Source: Streptomyces daqingensis
GTDB taxonomy: Bacteria > Actinomycetota > Actinomycetes > Streptomycetales > Streptomycetaceae
Assembly: GCF_014645895.1 (NCBI RefSeq)
Contig: NZ_BMMP01000006.1
Location: 275,979-339,978, forward strand
Length of the DNA stretch: 64,000 nt
Reading direction: 5' to 3'
The notes under the pieces are model-generated. The model was given only the letters and a program-made list of their open reading frames with translations, had not been told where the DNA came from and searched no databases. Shown piece after piece: positions 9,550 to 18,015 of this stretch (position 1 is its first letter; each line of letters begins with the position of its first letter). The position numbers were made by a program, and so were the translations under genes.

Positions 9550-10728
9550 TCAGCTCAGCCCGGCGCCGCGGGCCCGCTCCACCGCCGGGCCGATGGCGGC
9601 GGCCACGGCCTCCACGTCGTCCTCCGTCGAGGTGTGGCCGAGGGAGAAGCGGAGCGTGCCCCGCGCGAGTGCGGGGTCCGAACCGGTCGCGAGGAGCACG
9701 TGGCTGGGCTGCGCGATCCCGGCGGTGCAGGCGGAGCCCGTCGAGCACTCGATGCCCTGCGCGTCCAGCAGGAGCAGCAGGGAGTCGCCCTCGCAGCCGG
9801 GGAAGGAGAAGTGGGCGTTGCCCGGGAGCCGCCCGGCCGGATCGGGGTCGCCGTTGAGCACGGCGTCGGGCACAGCCGTACGCACCTGGTCGATCAGCTT
9901 GTCCCGCAGCGCCCCGATCTCGCGCTCGAAACGGGGGCGGCCCTCGGCGGCGAGTTCGGCGGCCGTCGCGAAGGCGGCGATCGCGGGCACGTCCAGCGTC
10001 CCGGACCGTACGTCGCGCTCCTGGCCGCCGCCGTGCAGGAGCGGCACGGGCGTCTGCTCGCGGCGCAGCAGCAGCGCGCCCACCCCGTACGGGCCGCCGA
10101 TCTTGTGGCCGGTCAGGGTCAGCGCGGCCAGGCCGGAGGCGGCGAAGTCCACCTCGGTCTGCCCGACGGCCTGCACGGAGTCCGCGTGCAGCGGCACGCC
10201 GAACTCGGCTGCCACCTCTGCGAGGCGTGCGACCGGCATGACGGTGCCGATCTCGTTGTTCGCCCACATCACCGTGGCCAGCGCCACGGTCGCCGGGTCC
10301 CGCTCGATCGCGTCCCGCAGCGCCTCCGGATGCACCCGGCCGTGGGCGTCGACGGGCAGCCACTCCACGTCGGCGCCCTCGTGGTCGGCGAGCCAGTGGA
10401 CGGTGTCCAGTACGGCGTGGTGCTCGACGGGGCTCGCCAGGATCCGCGTACGGGCCGGGTCGCTGTCGCGGCGGGCCCAGAACAGGCCCTTCACCGCGAG
10501 GTTGTCGGCCTCGGTGCCGCCGGCCGTGAAGACGACCTCGCTGGGACGCGCCCCCACCGAAGCGGCGAGCGCCTCACGCGACTCCTCCACCGTGCGCCGC
10601 GCGCGGCGCCCCGAGCCGTGCAGCGACGAGGCGTTCCCGGTGACGGCGAGCTGGGCGGCCATCGTCTGCACCGCCTCGGGGAGCATGGGCGTGGTCGCAG
10701 CGTGGTCGAGGTAGGCGGAGCGGGCCAT
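9550..10728 (-). CDS. Cysteine desulfurase, NifS/IscS type
   Basis: A 392-residue PLP enzyme that removes sulfur from L-cysteine as an enzyme-bound persulfide. The cofactor lysine is Lys209 in [13 protein letters not shown]. The persulfide-forming cysteine is Cys334 in [18 protein letters not shown], a long active-site loop of the IscS/NifS class. The N-terminal [14 protein letters not shown] is diagnostic. The start is ATG. In actinomycetes this gene usually sits close to mnmA and supplies its sulfur. Here the two are about 9 kb apart, with the acylase, propeller-like, decarboxylase and MFS genes between them. A terminator hairpin follows, so it is not in one operon with those genes. Confidence 0.93.
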   Translation of the reverse strand: MARSAYLDHAATTPMLPEAVQTMAAQLAVTGNASSLHGSGRRARRTVEESREALAASVGARPSEVVFTAGGTEADNLAVKGLFWARRDSDPARTRILASPVEHHAVLDTVHWLADHEGADVEWLPVDAHGRVHPEALRDAIERDPATVALATVMWANNEIGTVMPVARLAEVAAEFGVPLHADSVQAVGQTEVDFAASGLAALTLTGHKIGGPYGVGALLLRREQTPVPLLHGGGQERDVRSGTLDVPAIAAFATAAELAAEGRPRFEREIGALRDKLIDQVRTAVPDAVLNGDPDPAGRLPGNAHFSFPGCEGDSLLLLLDAQGIECSTGSACTAGIAQPSHVLLATGSDPALARGTLRFSLGHTSTEDDVEAVAAAIGPAVERARGAGLS

Positions 10729-10963
10729 GATGCCTCGATTCTACGAGCGGCTGGACGGACGGGCACAGCGCGGTCCGGGCTCCGCGCGCGGGACCCGGCG
10801 GTTGCCGGACCCGGACGTGTGCCGGACCACTCACCAGCGGTACGCTCCCGCCGGGCTGTTCTCGCCCGTCCGGCACGTTCTCTGGCGCCGGTATCCGGGC
10901 ACAGCCGACGACAACGTCCGTACGGCCGGACGTATTCCACTGGGGGCTAGGGGGGATGGCCGA

Positions 10964-12373
10964 ATGCCACAGGTGCGGGTTCTGACCAAGGGCGCACGCG
11001 TCACGGGGGGTGTCTTCAGCCTCCTCTTCGCGCTGCACACGCTGCTCTGGATCGTGCGCGACGTCGCCGAACTGGGTGCCGGGGCCCTGTGGGACGTGTG
11101 GACGGGCGCCGCTCCCGTCGGAACGTCGAGCGCCCTCGAACTGCCGGCGACGTCGACCCTGGACCTCGGCCTCCTGCTGCTGCAGCTGGCCGCCACCTTC
11201 GCCGCGTTCACCGGCGCCTGGACGGCCGGCGGCCTCCTGGCGTGCTCGACGGTTCACACCTTCGCCTACCGGCTGCCCGTGCTCTGGCACGTGGTGCTGC
11301 ACGACGAGGGCGAACCGGTCTTCCTGGACCGCTCCTTCGACACCGAGGGCGCCGGATACGTGGCCGCGGGCACGTCCCTGGTGGTCGCGATCCTCAGTTT
11401 CGCGCTGGCGCTGATTTTGCTGGCGGGGCTCAAGCCCTGGGCGCCCGCGCAGCAGCAGCCCCAAGGTCCTTGGGGAGCGGGCGCGCCCGGACAGGCGCCC
11501 CCCTTCGGACCGCCCCAGCCGTACATGATCCAGCCGCCGCAGACGCCGCCGTTCGCGGAGCCGCCCCTGCCCAGCGAGATGCCGCAGCGGCCCGTCGGCG
11601 CCCATGTCGCCGCAGCGGCCGTCTTCTTCGGGCTGGAGGTGCTCTTCAACATCGGCTGGAACATCCACATGCTCTCCGAGCTGGGCATCGGCATCTGGAG
11701 CCGCTCCTTCATCGGAGTGGCCGGGCTGCAGGCGATCCTCGGTATCTCCGCGGTCTGGATCTGGCTGACGATCATGGCCGTCAGCGGGGTCGCCGGTCTT
11801 CTCGCGATCACCCGGGGCCTCTCCGCGCGCGGATTCACGACGGGCGCGGCGCTCATCGGGATGCCCCCCGCGCTGCTCGGCCTGTGGGCCCAGCTCTCGT
11901 CGGGCCTCCTCACGCGGGCCGGTACGCCGGCCATCAGCTACTTCAACGTCCTCTACCAGGTGATCCTGCTGGTCGGGGGCGCGGTCCTGCTCGTGCTGGC
12001 GATGCGGCCCGGTGTGCCCGCACAGCCGGGGGCACCCGTCCACGGGGGCGCGCCCTGGCCACAGGGCGCCCCCATGCAGCAGGGGGCTCCGTTCGGCGCG
12101 GGGCCGGCGCCCTACGGAGCGCCGCAGCAGCACCCGGGGCAGCCCCAGCCGTACGGGCCGCCGCAGCCCCCGGCCGGAGCCCCGCCCCAGCCCTACGGCC
12201 CCCCGCCCGGCGCCCCTCCGCAGCCGGCGGGCCCCCCGCCGGGAACGCCGCCGCAGCCTGCCGGACCGCCTCCGGGGGCTCCTCCGCAGCCCTCCGGCCC
12301 GCCGCTGCAGAAGGACCCGGAACCCCCCGGCGGCTCGTTCGGGCCTCCCCCGTCGGCCCCTCCGGCCAAGTGA
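10964..12373 (+). CDS. Multi-pass membrane protein with proline-rich C-terminal tail
   Basis: A 469-residue protein of unknown function. Several hydrophobic segments suggest about seven membrane spans, split by a cytoplasmic-type Pro/Gln-rich linker (about residues 160-200). The last 120 residues are a Pro/Gly/Gln/Tyr-rich tail with imperfect repeats of the type GPPPGxPPQPA. The ATG follows a G-rich SD-like run. Another ATG eight bases upstream is in a different frame. The TGA overlaps the GTG of the M23 peptidase gene, so the two are translationally coupled, which suggests a joint role at the cell envelope. Low-complexity tails of this kind occur in actinomycete septal and secretion proteins, but no such role can be assigned here. 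Confidence 0.75.
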   Translation: MPQVRVLTKGARVTGGVFSLLFALHTLLWIVRDVAELGAGALWDVWTGAAPVGTSSALELPATSTLDLGLLLLQLAATFAAFTGAWTAGGLLACSTVHTFAYRLPVLWHVVLHDEGEPVFLDRSFDTEGAGYVAAGTSLVVAILSFALALILLAGLKPWAPAQQQPQGPWGAGAPGQAPPFGPPQPYMIQPPQTPPFAEPPLPSEMPQRPVGAHVAAAAVFFGLEVLFNIGWNIHMLSELGIGIWSRSFIGVAGLQAILGISAVWIWLTIMAVSGVAGLLAITRGLSARGFTTGAALIGMPPALLGLWAQLSSGLLTRAGTPAISYFNVLYQVILLVGGAVLLVLAMRPGVPAQPGAPVHGGAPWPQGAPMQQGAPFGAGPAPYGAPQQHPGQPQPYGPPQPPAGAPPQPYGPPPGAPPQPAGPPPGTPPQPAGPPPGAPPQPSGPPLQKDPEPPGGSFGPPPSAPPAK

Positions 12374-13269
12374 CACGGGCCCGTGGTCTGCTGGCCGTCC
12401 TGGCGAAGCGGCACGGCCTGCTGTTCCCGGCGGGAGCGCTGTGCATCCTCGTCAACGGGCGGGGGTTCGGCCCGCTCTGGTTCACCGGCGTCGCACTGGT
12501 GGCGGTGAACCTCGTACTGGGCGCGTTCCTGACGTTCCGCCAGCGCCCGAAGGGCGAGCGGGAGCCGGTGCTGCTGCCGGTATCGCTCACCGGGCGCCTC
12601 ATGGCCGTCAACGGACCGGGCACGAAGGTGCCGAGCCACACGCACGGCAACGCCCAGACGTACGCCGTCGACCTGCTGTTCACCCCCGCCGAAGACGATG
12701 ACTCCGCGCAGGCGGCACCGCCCTCCGCACGGTTCCGCCCCCTCGCCCGCCGGCCGGACGCCTACCCCACCTTCGGGACGCCGCTGCCGGCCCCGGTGGA
12801 CGGAACGGTCGTCGCGGTCTCCGAGGGGCAGCGCGACCACCTCACGCGCACCTCACTGCCCGGCATGGTCTACCTCTACCTGGAGGGGTACGTGCGCGGC
12901 GCGGGCCACCCGCGCCGCGTCTTCGGCAACCACGTCGTACTGGACGTCGGCGACGGCGTGCACGCGGTCTTCGCGCACCTGCGGCGGGACTCCGTGCGGG
13001 TCTCGGCGGGCGACCGGGTCACCGCCGGCCAGCAGCTCGCCGAGTGCGGCAACTCGGGCAACTCCTCCGAGCCGCACCTGCACTTCCAGCTGATGGACGG
13101 GCCCGACCTGGCCCTCGCGCGGGGTGTGCCCTTCGCGTGGCGCTACCGCGACGACGACGGAGCCGAACACGTGGGAGTCCCCGAGGACTTCACCCACTTC
13201 ACCCCGGTCCCGGAGGTGCCGGGGACGGAGGACGGCGCCCGGCGCGAAGCGGACGAGCCCGCGGGCTGA
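12370..13269 (+). CDS. Membrane-anchored M23 family peptidase (LytM-type)
   Basis: A 299-residue protein with two hydrophobic segments near the N-terminus (about residues 15-55) and a C-terminal M23 domain. Candidate zinc ligands lie in SHTHGNAQTYAVD (His92, Asp101) and in PHLHF (His236 and His238), with a further conserved His in AVFAHLRRDSVRV. These endopeptidases cut peptide cross-links in peptidoglycan, or act as degenerate activators of amidases. The ligand set looks complete, so the enzyme is probably active. The GTG start overlaps the stop of the preceding membrane-protein gene by four bases, which fixes this start and implies coupled translation. The extracytoplasmic location is inferred from the anchor. 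Confidence 0.87.
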   Translation: MTRARGLLAVLAKRHGLLFPAGALCILVNGRGFGPLWFTGVALVAVNLVLGAFLTFRQRPKGEREPVLLPVSLTGRLMAVNGPGTKVPSHTHGNAQTYAVDLLFTPAEDDDSAQAAPPSARFRPLARRPDAYPTFGTPLPAPVDGTVVAVSEGQRDHLTRTSLPGMVYLYLEGYVRGAGHPRRVFGNHVVLDVGDGVHAVFAHLRRDSVRVSAGDRVTAGQQLAECGNSGNSSEPHLHFQLMDGPDLALARGVPFAWRYRDDDGAEHVGVPEDFTHFTPVPEVPGTEDGARREADEPAG

Positions 13270-13271
13270 GC

Positions 13272-13299
13272 CGGGGGCGGACGGTCCCTTCCGCCCCCG
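13272..13299 (+). terminator. Terminator of the M23 peptidase operon
   Basis: A 10-bp stem, CGGGGGCGGA with TCCGCCCCCG, around an 8-base loop. It begins three bases after the stop codon of the peptidase gene. Confidence 0.75.
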
Positions 13300-13319
13300 T
13301 CCCGCAGCCTCGGCCGCAA

Positions 13320-13357
13320 GCCGCCCGGGCGCGGTGCGGGGCACCTGCCCGGGCGGC
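13320..13357 (-). terminator. Terminator of dps
   Basis: An 11-bp stem, GCCGCCCGGGC with GCCCGGGCGGC, with an inner GGTG/CACC stem. It lies downstream of the minus-strand dps gene, back to back with the terminator of the convergent peptidase operon. Confidence 0.75.
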
Positions 13358-13400
13358 GGCGGGCGCCGCGTGGGACGCGGAGCCGGGAAGGGCGTACGGC

Positions 13401-13877
13401 TCAGCTGCCGTTCTCGGCCTGGAACATCCAGCGGTGCTTCTCCAGGTCGCCGGTGAGCTGGATGAAGATGTCCTCCGTCACCGGGTCGGGCTCGCTCACC
13501 GACGCCATGCGTTCCCGGGCGCCCGCGATCACCGCTTCGAGGGCGGCGACCATCGTGCCGACGGCCTCGTTGTCGGGCTGCCAGCCCTCCTTGACCCGCT
13601 CGATGCCGCTCGCCGACGACACGGTGGACGAGCGGCCGTCCGGCGGCAGACCGAGCGCCGACGCCCGCTCCGCGACCTTGTCGGAGTAGCTGCGGGCTGT
13701 GTCGACGACCTCGTCGAGCTGCAGATGTATCGAGCGGAACCGCGGTCCCACCACGTTCCAGTGGATCTGCTTGGCCACGAGGGAGAGGTCGACGAGGTCG
13801 ACGAGAGCACCCTGCAATGCCTCACCCACGGTCTTGAGGTCGTCGTCCGGAAGCGTGCTCTTCACTGCATACGTCAC
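13401..13877 (-). CDS. dps: Dps ferritin-like DNA-protection/iron-storage protein
   Basis: A 158-residue protein of the Dps family, which forms dodecamers that oxidise and store iron and can bind DNA in stress or stationary phase. The ferroxidase-site residues lie in KQIHWNVVGPRFRSIHLQLDEVVD (His in the first helix, then His, Asp and Glu in the second), as in the family. The length and the end with EKHRWMFQA are normal. The GTG start gives the usual N-terminus before STLPDDDL; longer in-frame starts add a charged stretch not typical of the family. It is transcribed away from the hydrolase gene across a 180-bp divergent region, where a stress promoter would be expected. Confidence 0.92.
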   Translation of the reverse strand: MTYAVKSTLPDDDLKTVGEALQGALVDLVDLSLVAKQIHWNVVGPRFRSIHLQLDEVVDTARSYSDKVAERASALGLPPDGRSSTVSSASGIERVKEGWQPDNEAVGTMVAALEAVIAGARERMASVSEPDPVTEDIFIQLTGDLEKHRWMFQAENGS

Positions 13878-14056
13878 GGCTGTCTCGCTTTCTCTCGGCC
13901 GGCCCTGTGTTCCCACCGACCGTGTAACCGGATGAGCGCGGGCAATTCATACCGCAGCGGACGCCCCGGCCCTGTACTCCGCGTACTCGCCCGAGGGCAG
14001 CGGGCCACCGGCACCGGGGCTGGCCGTGCACCGGTCCCGTGACCGAGACTGAGCGG

Positions 14057-14917
14057 ATGACCGACGACTGGACCGGCGCTCTGGACCGCACTTTCGACAC
14101 CTCCTCCGGCGTCGTCCGCTGGGGCGTCCTCGGCCCGGAGGAGGGGCCGCCGGTGGTGCTCCTCCACGGGACGCCGTGGTCCTCCTACACCTGGCGCGGC
14201 GTGGCCCGCGCTCTCGCCCAGCGCTTCCGGGTCCACTTCTGGGACATGCCGGGTTACGGATCCTCCGCGAAGTACGACGGCCAGGACGTCTCCCTCGCGG
14301 CTCAGGGGCGCGTCTTCGCCGAACTCCTCGAACACTGGGGCCTGCACGGGGAGGACGCCGCAGGAAGTCGCCGTCCCGCCGTCCTGGCGCACGACTTCGG
14401 CGGCTGCGTCGCCCTCCGCGCCCACCTGCTGCACGGCGCGCGCTACGCACGGCTCGCGCTCGTCGACGTCGTGGCGCTGGCGCCCTGGGGCTCCCCGTCG
14501 TACCGGCTGCTCGGCGGCCACGCCGGGGTGTTCGAGCAGCTGCCGCCCGCGCTGCACGAGGCGCTGGTCCGGGAGTACATCACCTCGGCCAGCGCGGCCG
14601 GCCTCCACCCGAGGGTGCTGGACGGGCTCGCCGCGCCGTGGCTCGGCGAGGACGGGCAGAGCGCCTTCTACCGGCAGATCGCGCAGAACGACCAGCGCTG
14701 GACGGACGAGGTCGAGGGCCGTTACGGGGAGTTGGAGCTGCCCGTGCTGGTCTGCTGGGGCACGGACGACACGTGGATCCCCGTCGACCGGGCCCACAAG
14801 CTGGCCGGGCTGATTCCGGACGCCCGGCTGCGTTTCGTCGAGGGCGCCGGGCACCTCGTGCAGGAGGACGCACCGGCCGCCCTCACCGCGGCGCTGCTGG
14901 ACTTCCTCCGCGACTGA
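14057..14917 (+). CDS. Alpha/beta hydrolase, epoxide hydrolase/haloalkane dehalogenase-like
   Basis: A 286-residue alpha/beta hydrolase. The nucleophile elbow is AHDFGG, placing Asp113 rather than Ser at the nucleophile position. This is the pattern of epoxide hydrolases and haloalkane dehalogenases. HGTPWSSYTWR supplies the HGxP motif that forms the oxyanion hole of epoxide hydrolases. WGTDDTWIP and GAGHLVQEDAP supply the acid and the base His. Esterase activity is therefore less likely. A GTG 18 bases upstream is in frame; I chose the ATG because it gives the usual short lead before the first strand. It is divergent from dps. The substrate is unknown. Confidence 0.85.
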   Translation: MTDDWTGALDRTFDTSSGVVRWGVLGPEEGPPVVLLHGTPWSSYTWRGVARALAQRFRVHFWDMPGYGSSAKYDGQDVSLAAQGRVFAELLEHWGLHGEDAAGSRRPAVLAHDFGGCVALRAHLLHGARYARLALVDVVALAPWGSPSYRLLGGHAGVFEQLPPALHEALVREYITSASAAGLHPRVLDGLAAPWLGEDGQSAFYRQIAQNDQRWTDEVEGRYGELELPVLVCWGTDDTWIPVDRAHKLAGLIPDARLRFVEGAGHLVQEDAPAALTAALLDFLRD

Positions 14918-15162
14918 CCGTACGCACCCGCGGCCCGCAGATCCGCCGGCCCGGGCTCCGGCATCCCGGAAGGTACCCGCAACACCTCGACTCCCCCACC
15001 GGAACCGCCGCTTCACACAGAAAAACTTCACACGGCGCGGCCCGCTCCTAGCGTGCCGGTCATGCCGCGGGTCGTCGTCGAGCGGGCGCCCCTGCCCCCG
15101 CTCCGCACTGCACTGCACCTCCCCCTCCCGCACCCGGACCGCCGGAAACGCCGGACCGCCGG

Positions 15163-16350
15163 GTGCGGACGCCGCAGGCCGGGCCGGGCGGACGGGCCGG
15201 CGGACGCGACCCGTATCTGGACAACGCGAAGTACCTGACGGTCGTCCTCGTCGCCGTCGGGCACGTCTGGGCACCGCTCACCGAGGGCAGCCGCGTCGCC
15301 AGCGCCCTCTACTACCTGCTGTACACCTTCCACATGCCGGCGTTCATCGTCGTCTCCGGCTACCCCTCGCGCGGTTTCGAGGGCCGCCCGCGGCAGATCA
15401 GGCGGCTGGTCACGGGCGTTCTCGCCCCGTACCTCGCCTTCCAGACGCTCTACACGCTCTACGCCCGCCACGTCACGGACCCCGGCCGCGAACTGCGGTA
15501 CCAGGAGCCGGGGTTCGCGCTGTGGTTCCTCGTCGCGCTCTTCCTGTGGCGGGTGACGACCCCGCTGTGGAGAGTGCTGCGCCACCCCCTGCCCGTCGCG
15601 GTGACCGTGGGCGTGGCGGCGAGCGTGACGCCCAGCGTGGACGACGACCTGAGCCTGATGCGCGTCGCGCAGTTCCTCCCCTTCTTCGTGCTGGGGCTGC
15701 TGCTGCGGCCGGAGCACCTGACGGCCGTCCGAGGGCGCCGGGTCCGCCTGCTTGCCCTGCCCGTGGCGGCGTCGGCCCTGCTCGTCTCGTACGCCGCGGT
15801 GCCGTTCATCTCCGCGGCGCCCTTGCTGCACGACCAGGACGCGCAGGGGCTGGGCCTGCCCGCCTGGGCGGGAGCCCTGATGACGCTGGGTTCCTACGCG
15901 TGCGCCCTGGTGACGACCGTCTGCTTCCTGGCCTGGGTGCCTCGGCGGCGCACGTGGTTCACCGCGCTGGGCGCGGGGACGCTCTGCGCCTACCTGCTGC
16001 ACATCTTCCCGGTACGGCTCTCCGAGCATCTCGGCTGGTACGAGACGCCGTGGGCCGGCAGTCGGCTCGTGCGGATCGGCGTCACGCTCGTCGCGGGAGC
16101 GGCGATGACGGCCCTGTGCACGGCACCCGTACGCAGGGCCGTCCGATGGCTGGTGGAGCCGCGCATGGGGTGGTTCTTCGGCGGCCCGGCCCCCCTCGCC
16201 GACCCCCCGGGCGCGGCGCCGACGCGGCCCCGCGGGCATGTCCCACCGGCGCCGGCCGCGGAACCCGCGCCGCCCGGGGCCGTCCGGGCGCAGCCGCGTC
16301 GCCCCGTCCCGGCCGGAGACGGGGAGACGGCCGCCACCGGCGTCAGCTGA
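15163..16350 (+). CDS. Acyltransferase-3 family membrane protein
   Basis: A 395-residue membrane protein with about nine to ten hydrophobic helices. The N-terminus DPYLDNAKYLTVVLVAVGHVW carries the conserved region of the acyltransferase-3 family, with the His that follows the first helix. Members O-acetylate or acylate sugars, lipids or antibiotics at the membrane. The last 65 residues are a Pro/Ala/Arg-rich tail. The GTG at 15163 is the only usable start in the open frame, which is closed upstream by a TAG at 15049. It has no clear ribosome binding site. Upstream the region holds two perfect CTTCACAC repeats, 15 bases apart. It is convergent with the thioesterase gene. Confidence 0.8.
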   Translation: MRTPQAGPGGRAGGRDPYLDNAKYLTVVLVAVGHVWAPLTEGSRVASALYYLLYTFHMPAFIVVSGYPSRGFEGRPRQIRRLVTGVLAPYLAFQTLYTLYARHVTDPGRELRYQEPGFALWFLVALFLWRVTTPLWRVLRHPLPVAVTVGVAASVTPSVDDDLSLMRVAQFLPFFVLGLLLRPEHLTAVRGRRVRLLALPVAASALLVSYAAVPFISAAPLLHDQDAQGLGLPAWAGALMTLGSYACALVTTVCFLAWVPRRRTWFTALGAGTLCAYLLHIFPVRLSEHLGWYETPWAGSRLVRIGVTLVAGAAMTALCTAPVRRAVRWLVEPRMGWFFGGPAPLADPPGAAPTRPRGHVPPAPAAEPAPPGAVRAQPRRPVPAGDGETAATGVS

Positions 16351-16357
16351 CGCGCGG

Positions 16358-16389
16358 CGCGGACGCGGGGTGCGAGAGGCCCGTCCGCG
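16358..16389. terminator. Possible terminator between convergent genes
   Basis: CGCGGACG pairs with CGTCCGCG (8 bp) around a 16-base loop. It lies in the 44-bp gap between two convergent genes. It is weaker than the other terminators in the window. Confidence 0.4.
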
Positions 16390-16394
16390 GCGTC

Positions 16395-17234
16395 TCAGGC
16401 CTTCGCGCGCGCGAGCTGCCGCGACTGGGCCACCAGGCGGTCGGCGCTGTCCCAGATCTCCACGTCCTCCTCCAGGAAGCCCCCGGCCAGGTTCGCGGTG
16501 ATGACGGAGACGCGGAGGGGCCCGGGCGCGGGACGGGCCCGGACGTGTGCCGTGAGCTCGACGGTGGGCACCCAGCCGCTGAGCCCCAGCTCGAAGGCCG
16601 TGGGCGGCAGGGCGTCCACCGCCATCAGCAGGGAGAGCGGGTCGGCGTCCCGTCCGTCGGCGAGGCCGAACCAGGCACGCATCTCGCCGCGGCCGCTGGG
16701 GGCTCCGACCGCCCAGCCGCAGGTGGCGGGGTCGAGCCGGAGGTCGAGGCGCTTGCCCATCTCGGGGCCGGCTTCCGGTCCGGCCGGGTTGTCGTGCGCG
16801 CTGAAGCACTGCTCGCGGGGCGGCATGGCCGGCGGGCGGGCGCTGGTGCGCACGTCGTCCGTGACGGTGTCCAGGTCTCCGTAGGTGGCCAGGACGCGGA
16901 TGCGTTCGACTTCCCGGCCGTCGGGGCCGGCCTGGAAGAGCCCGGCCGAGCCCGAGGAGAGCGTGCGCCCTGTCCGGGCGGTCTCCGAGCGGACGACGGC
17001 GGGGCCGGGGGTGCTCGCGGAGAAGTAGTGCGCGGTGATCGTGAACGGGTCGGGGTGCGGCAGCGTCTCACCGAGGGCCCGCCCGGCGACGGCGAGCAGG
17101 TAGCCGCCGTTGAGGGCGTGGCCGATGGCCCAGCCCGCGGAGAGGTGCACGTCGTGGACACCGGGTTCGCGCAGCCTCACGGCGGTGTCCCGGTCGAACT
17201 CGCTGAGGGTGGCTTCGGTGCAGGTGTCGGACAT
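16395..17234 (-). CDS. Acyl-CoA thioesterase, TesB-like double hotdog protein
   Basis: A 279-residue protein of the actinomycete thioesterase family with two hotdog domains. The first (about residues 20-120) has HLSAGWAIGHALNGGYLLAVAGRA and ITAHYFSASTPGPAVV. The second (about 150-270) has MRAWFGLADG and LSGWVPTVELTAHVRARPAPGPLRV. Such enzymes hydrolyse acyl-CoA esters in the cytoplasm; the chain length is unknown. No SD precedes the ATG. A promoter-like TACTGA-N17-TACGGT ends seven bases before it, so the mRNA may be leaderless. An inverted repeat, TTAC/GTAA, covers the -35 region and suggests control by a TetR-type repressor, as is common for acyl-CoA genes. No regulator is encoded next to it. 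Confidence 0.82.
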   Translation of the reverse strand: MSDTCTEATLSEFDRDTAVRLREPGVHDVHLSAGWAIGHALNGGYLLAVAGRALGETLPHPDPFTITAHYFSASTPGPAVVRSETARTGRTLSSGSAGLFQAGPDGREVERIRVLATYGDLDTVTDDVRTSARPPAMPPREQCFSAHDNPAGPEAGPEMGKRLDLRLDPATCGWAVGAPSGRGEMRAWFGLADGRDADPLSLLMAVDALPPTAFELGLSGWVPTVELTAHVRARPAPGPLRVSVITANLAGGFLEEDVEIWDSADRLVAQSRQLARAKA

Positions 17235-17240
17235 ACGAGT

Positions 17241-17270
17241 ACCGTACACGGAGAAGTTACCAGTCAGTAA
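17241..17270 (-). promoter_or_regulatory. Promoter with TTAC-n6-GTAA operator candidate
   Basis: Read on the minus strand, TACTGA and TACGGT are 17 bases apart, and the second hexamer ends seven bases before the thioesterase ATG. The 14-bp element TTACTGACTGGTAA overlaps the -35. Together they predict a repressible, leaderless promoter. Confidence 0.4.
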
Positions 17271-17346
17271 AGCTTGCGGGGTGGCGTACCCGCGCCACCG
17301 GACAGCAGACCCCGGCCGCGGCGGACCGGGCGGACCGGGCGGCCCG

Positions 17347-18015
17347 TCAGGTGTTGGGGCCCGCGTCCTCGACCTGTGAGCGCCGGTGCCAGGCCCGCGG
17401 AGCGCGCCAGCCGTACCGCATGGCCAGCAGCCGCACCAGGAACGCGAGAGCGGCCGCCAACGGCATCGTCGTCGCGTTGAGCGCGCCGGCACCCAGCAGC
17501 AGCGCCGTGACGGTGGCGCCGATGATCGCCGGCACCGCGTAGAGGTCGCGGTCCCAGCGCAGCAGGGACGGCACCTCGTTCGCCAGGACGTCCCGCAGCA
17601 CTCCGCCGCCCGCCGCCGTGGCCAGGCCGAGCACGGCCGAGGCGAAGAGACCCAGCCCGTACTCGTGCGCCTTGACCGTCCCCACGACGCAGAAAAGCCC
17701 CAGCCCCGCCGCGTCGAAGACGTTGACCGCCTTGTTGATGCGCTCCACGTGCGGATGGAGGAAGAAGACCAGGACCGTCGCGATGAGCGGGGCGTGGAAG
17801 TAGCCGGCGTCGGTGAAGGCGGCGGGCGGCACCGCACCGATCACCACGTCGCGGAAAAGCCCCCCTCCGAGCCCGGTGACCTCGGCGAGCACGGCCATTC
17901 CGAAGACGTCGAAGTTCTTGCGGACGGCGAGCAGCGCGCCCGAGATGGCGAAGACGAAAATTCCGACGAGGTCCAGCCAGTGCTGCAGATCCGGGTCGAG
18001 AAGCTGGAGGTTCAC
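17347..18015 (-). CDS. TRIC-type cation channel family protein (UPF0126)
   Basis: A 222-residue membrane protein with seven predicted helices, built as two repeats. Each repeat carries the glycine-rich kink motif seen in prokaryotic TRIC channels: GLGGGLFRDVVIG in the first and AAGGGVLRDVLANEVP in the second. FAISGALLAVRKNFDVFGM near residue 25 is highly characteristic. Prokaryotic members form trimeric monovalent cation channels. I chose the GTG start before NLQLLDPDLQHWLDLVG; a longer start would add a non-conserved stretch. It lies about 110 bp upstream of the thioesterase gene in the same direction but shows no sign of coupling. Confidence 0.88.
   Translation of the reverse strand: MNLQLLDPDLQHWLDLVGIFVFAISGALLAVRKNFDVFGMAVLAEVTGLGGGLFRDVVIGAVPPAAFTDAGYFHAPLIATVLVFFLHPHVERINKAVNVFDAAGLGLFCVVGTVKAHEYGLGLFASAVLGLATAAGGGVLRDVLANEVPSLLRWDRDLYAVPAIIGATVTALLLGAGALNATTMPLAAALAFLVRLLAMRYGWRAPRAWHRRSQVEDAGPNT

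Noticed and set aside
10956..10964. ATG at 10956 as the start of the proline-rich membrane protein
   Set aside because: It is in a different frame from the conserved protein; the ATG at 10964 is the right one.
15011..15033. PHO box
   Set aside because: The repeats are not GTTCACC-like and the spacing is 15 rather than 11 bases.
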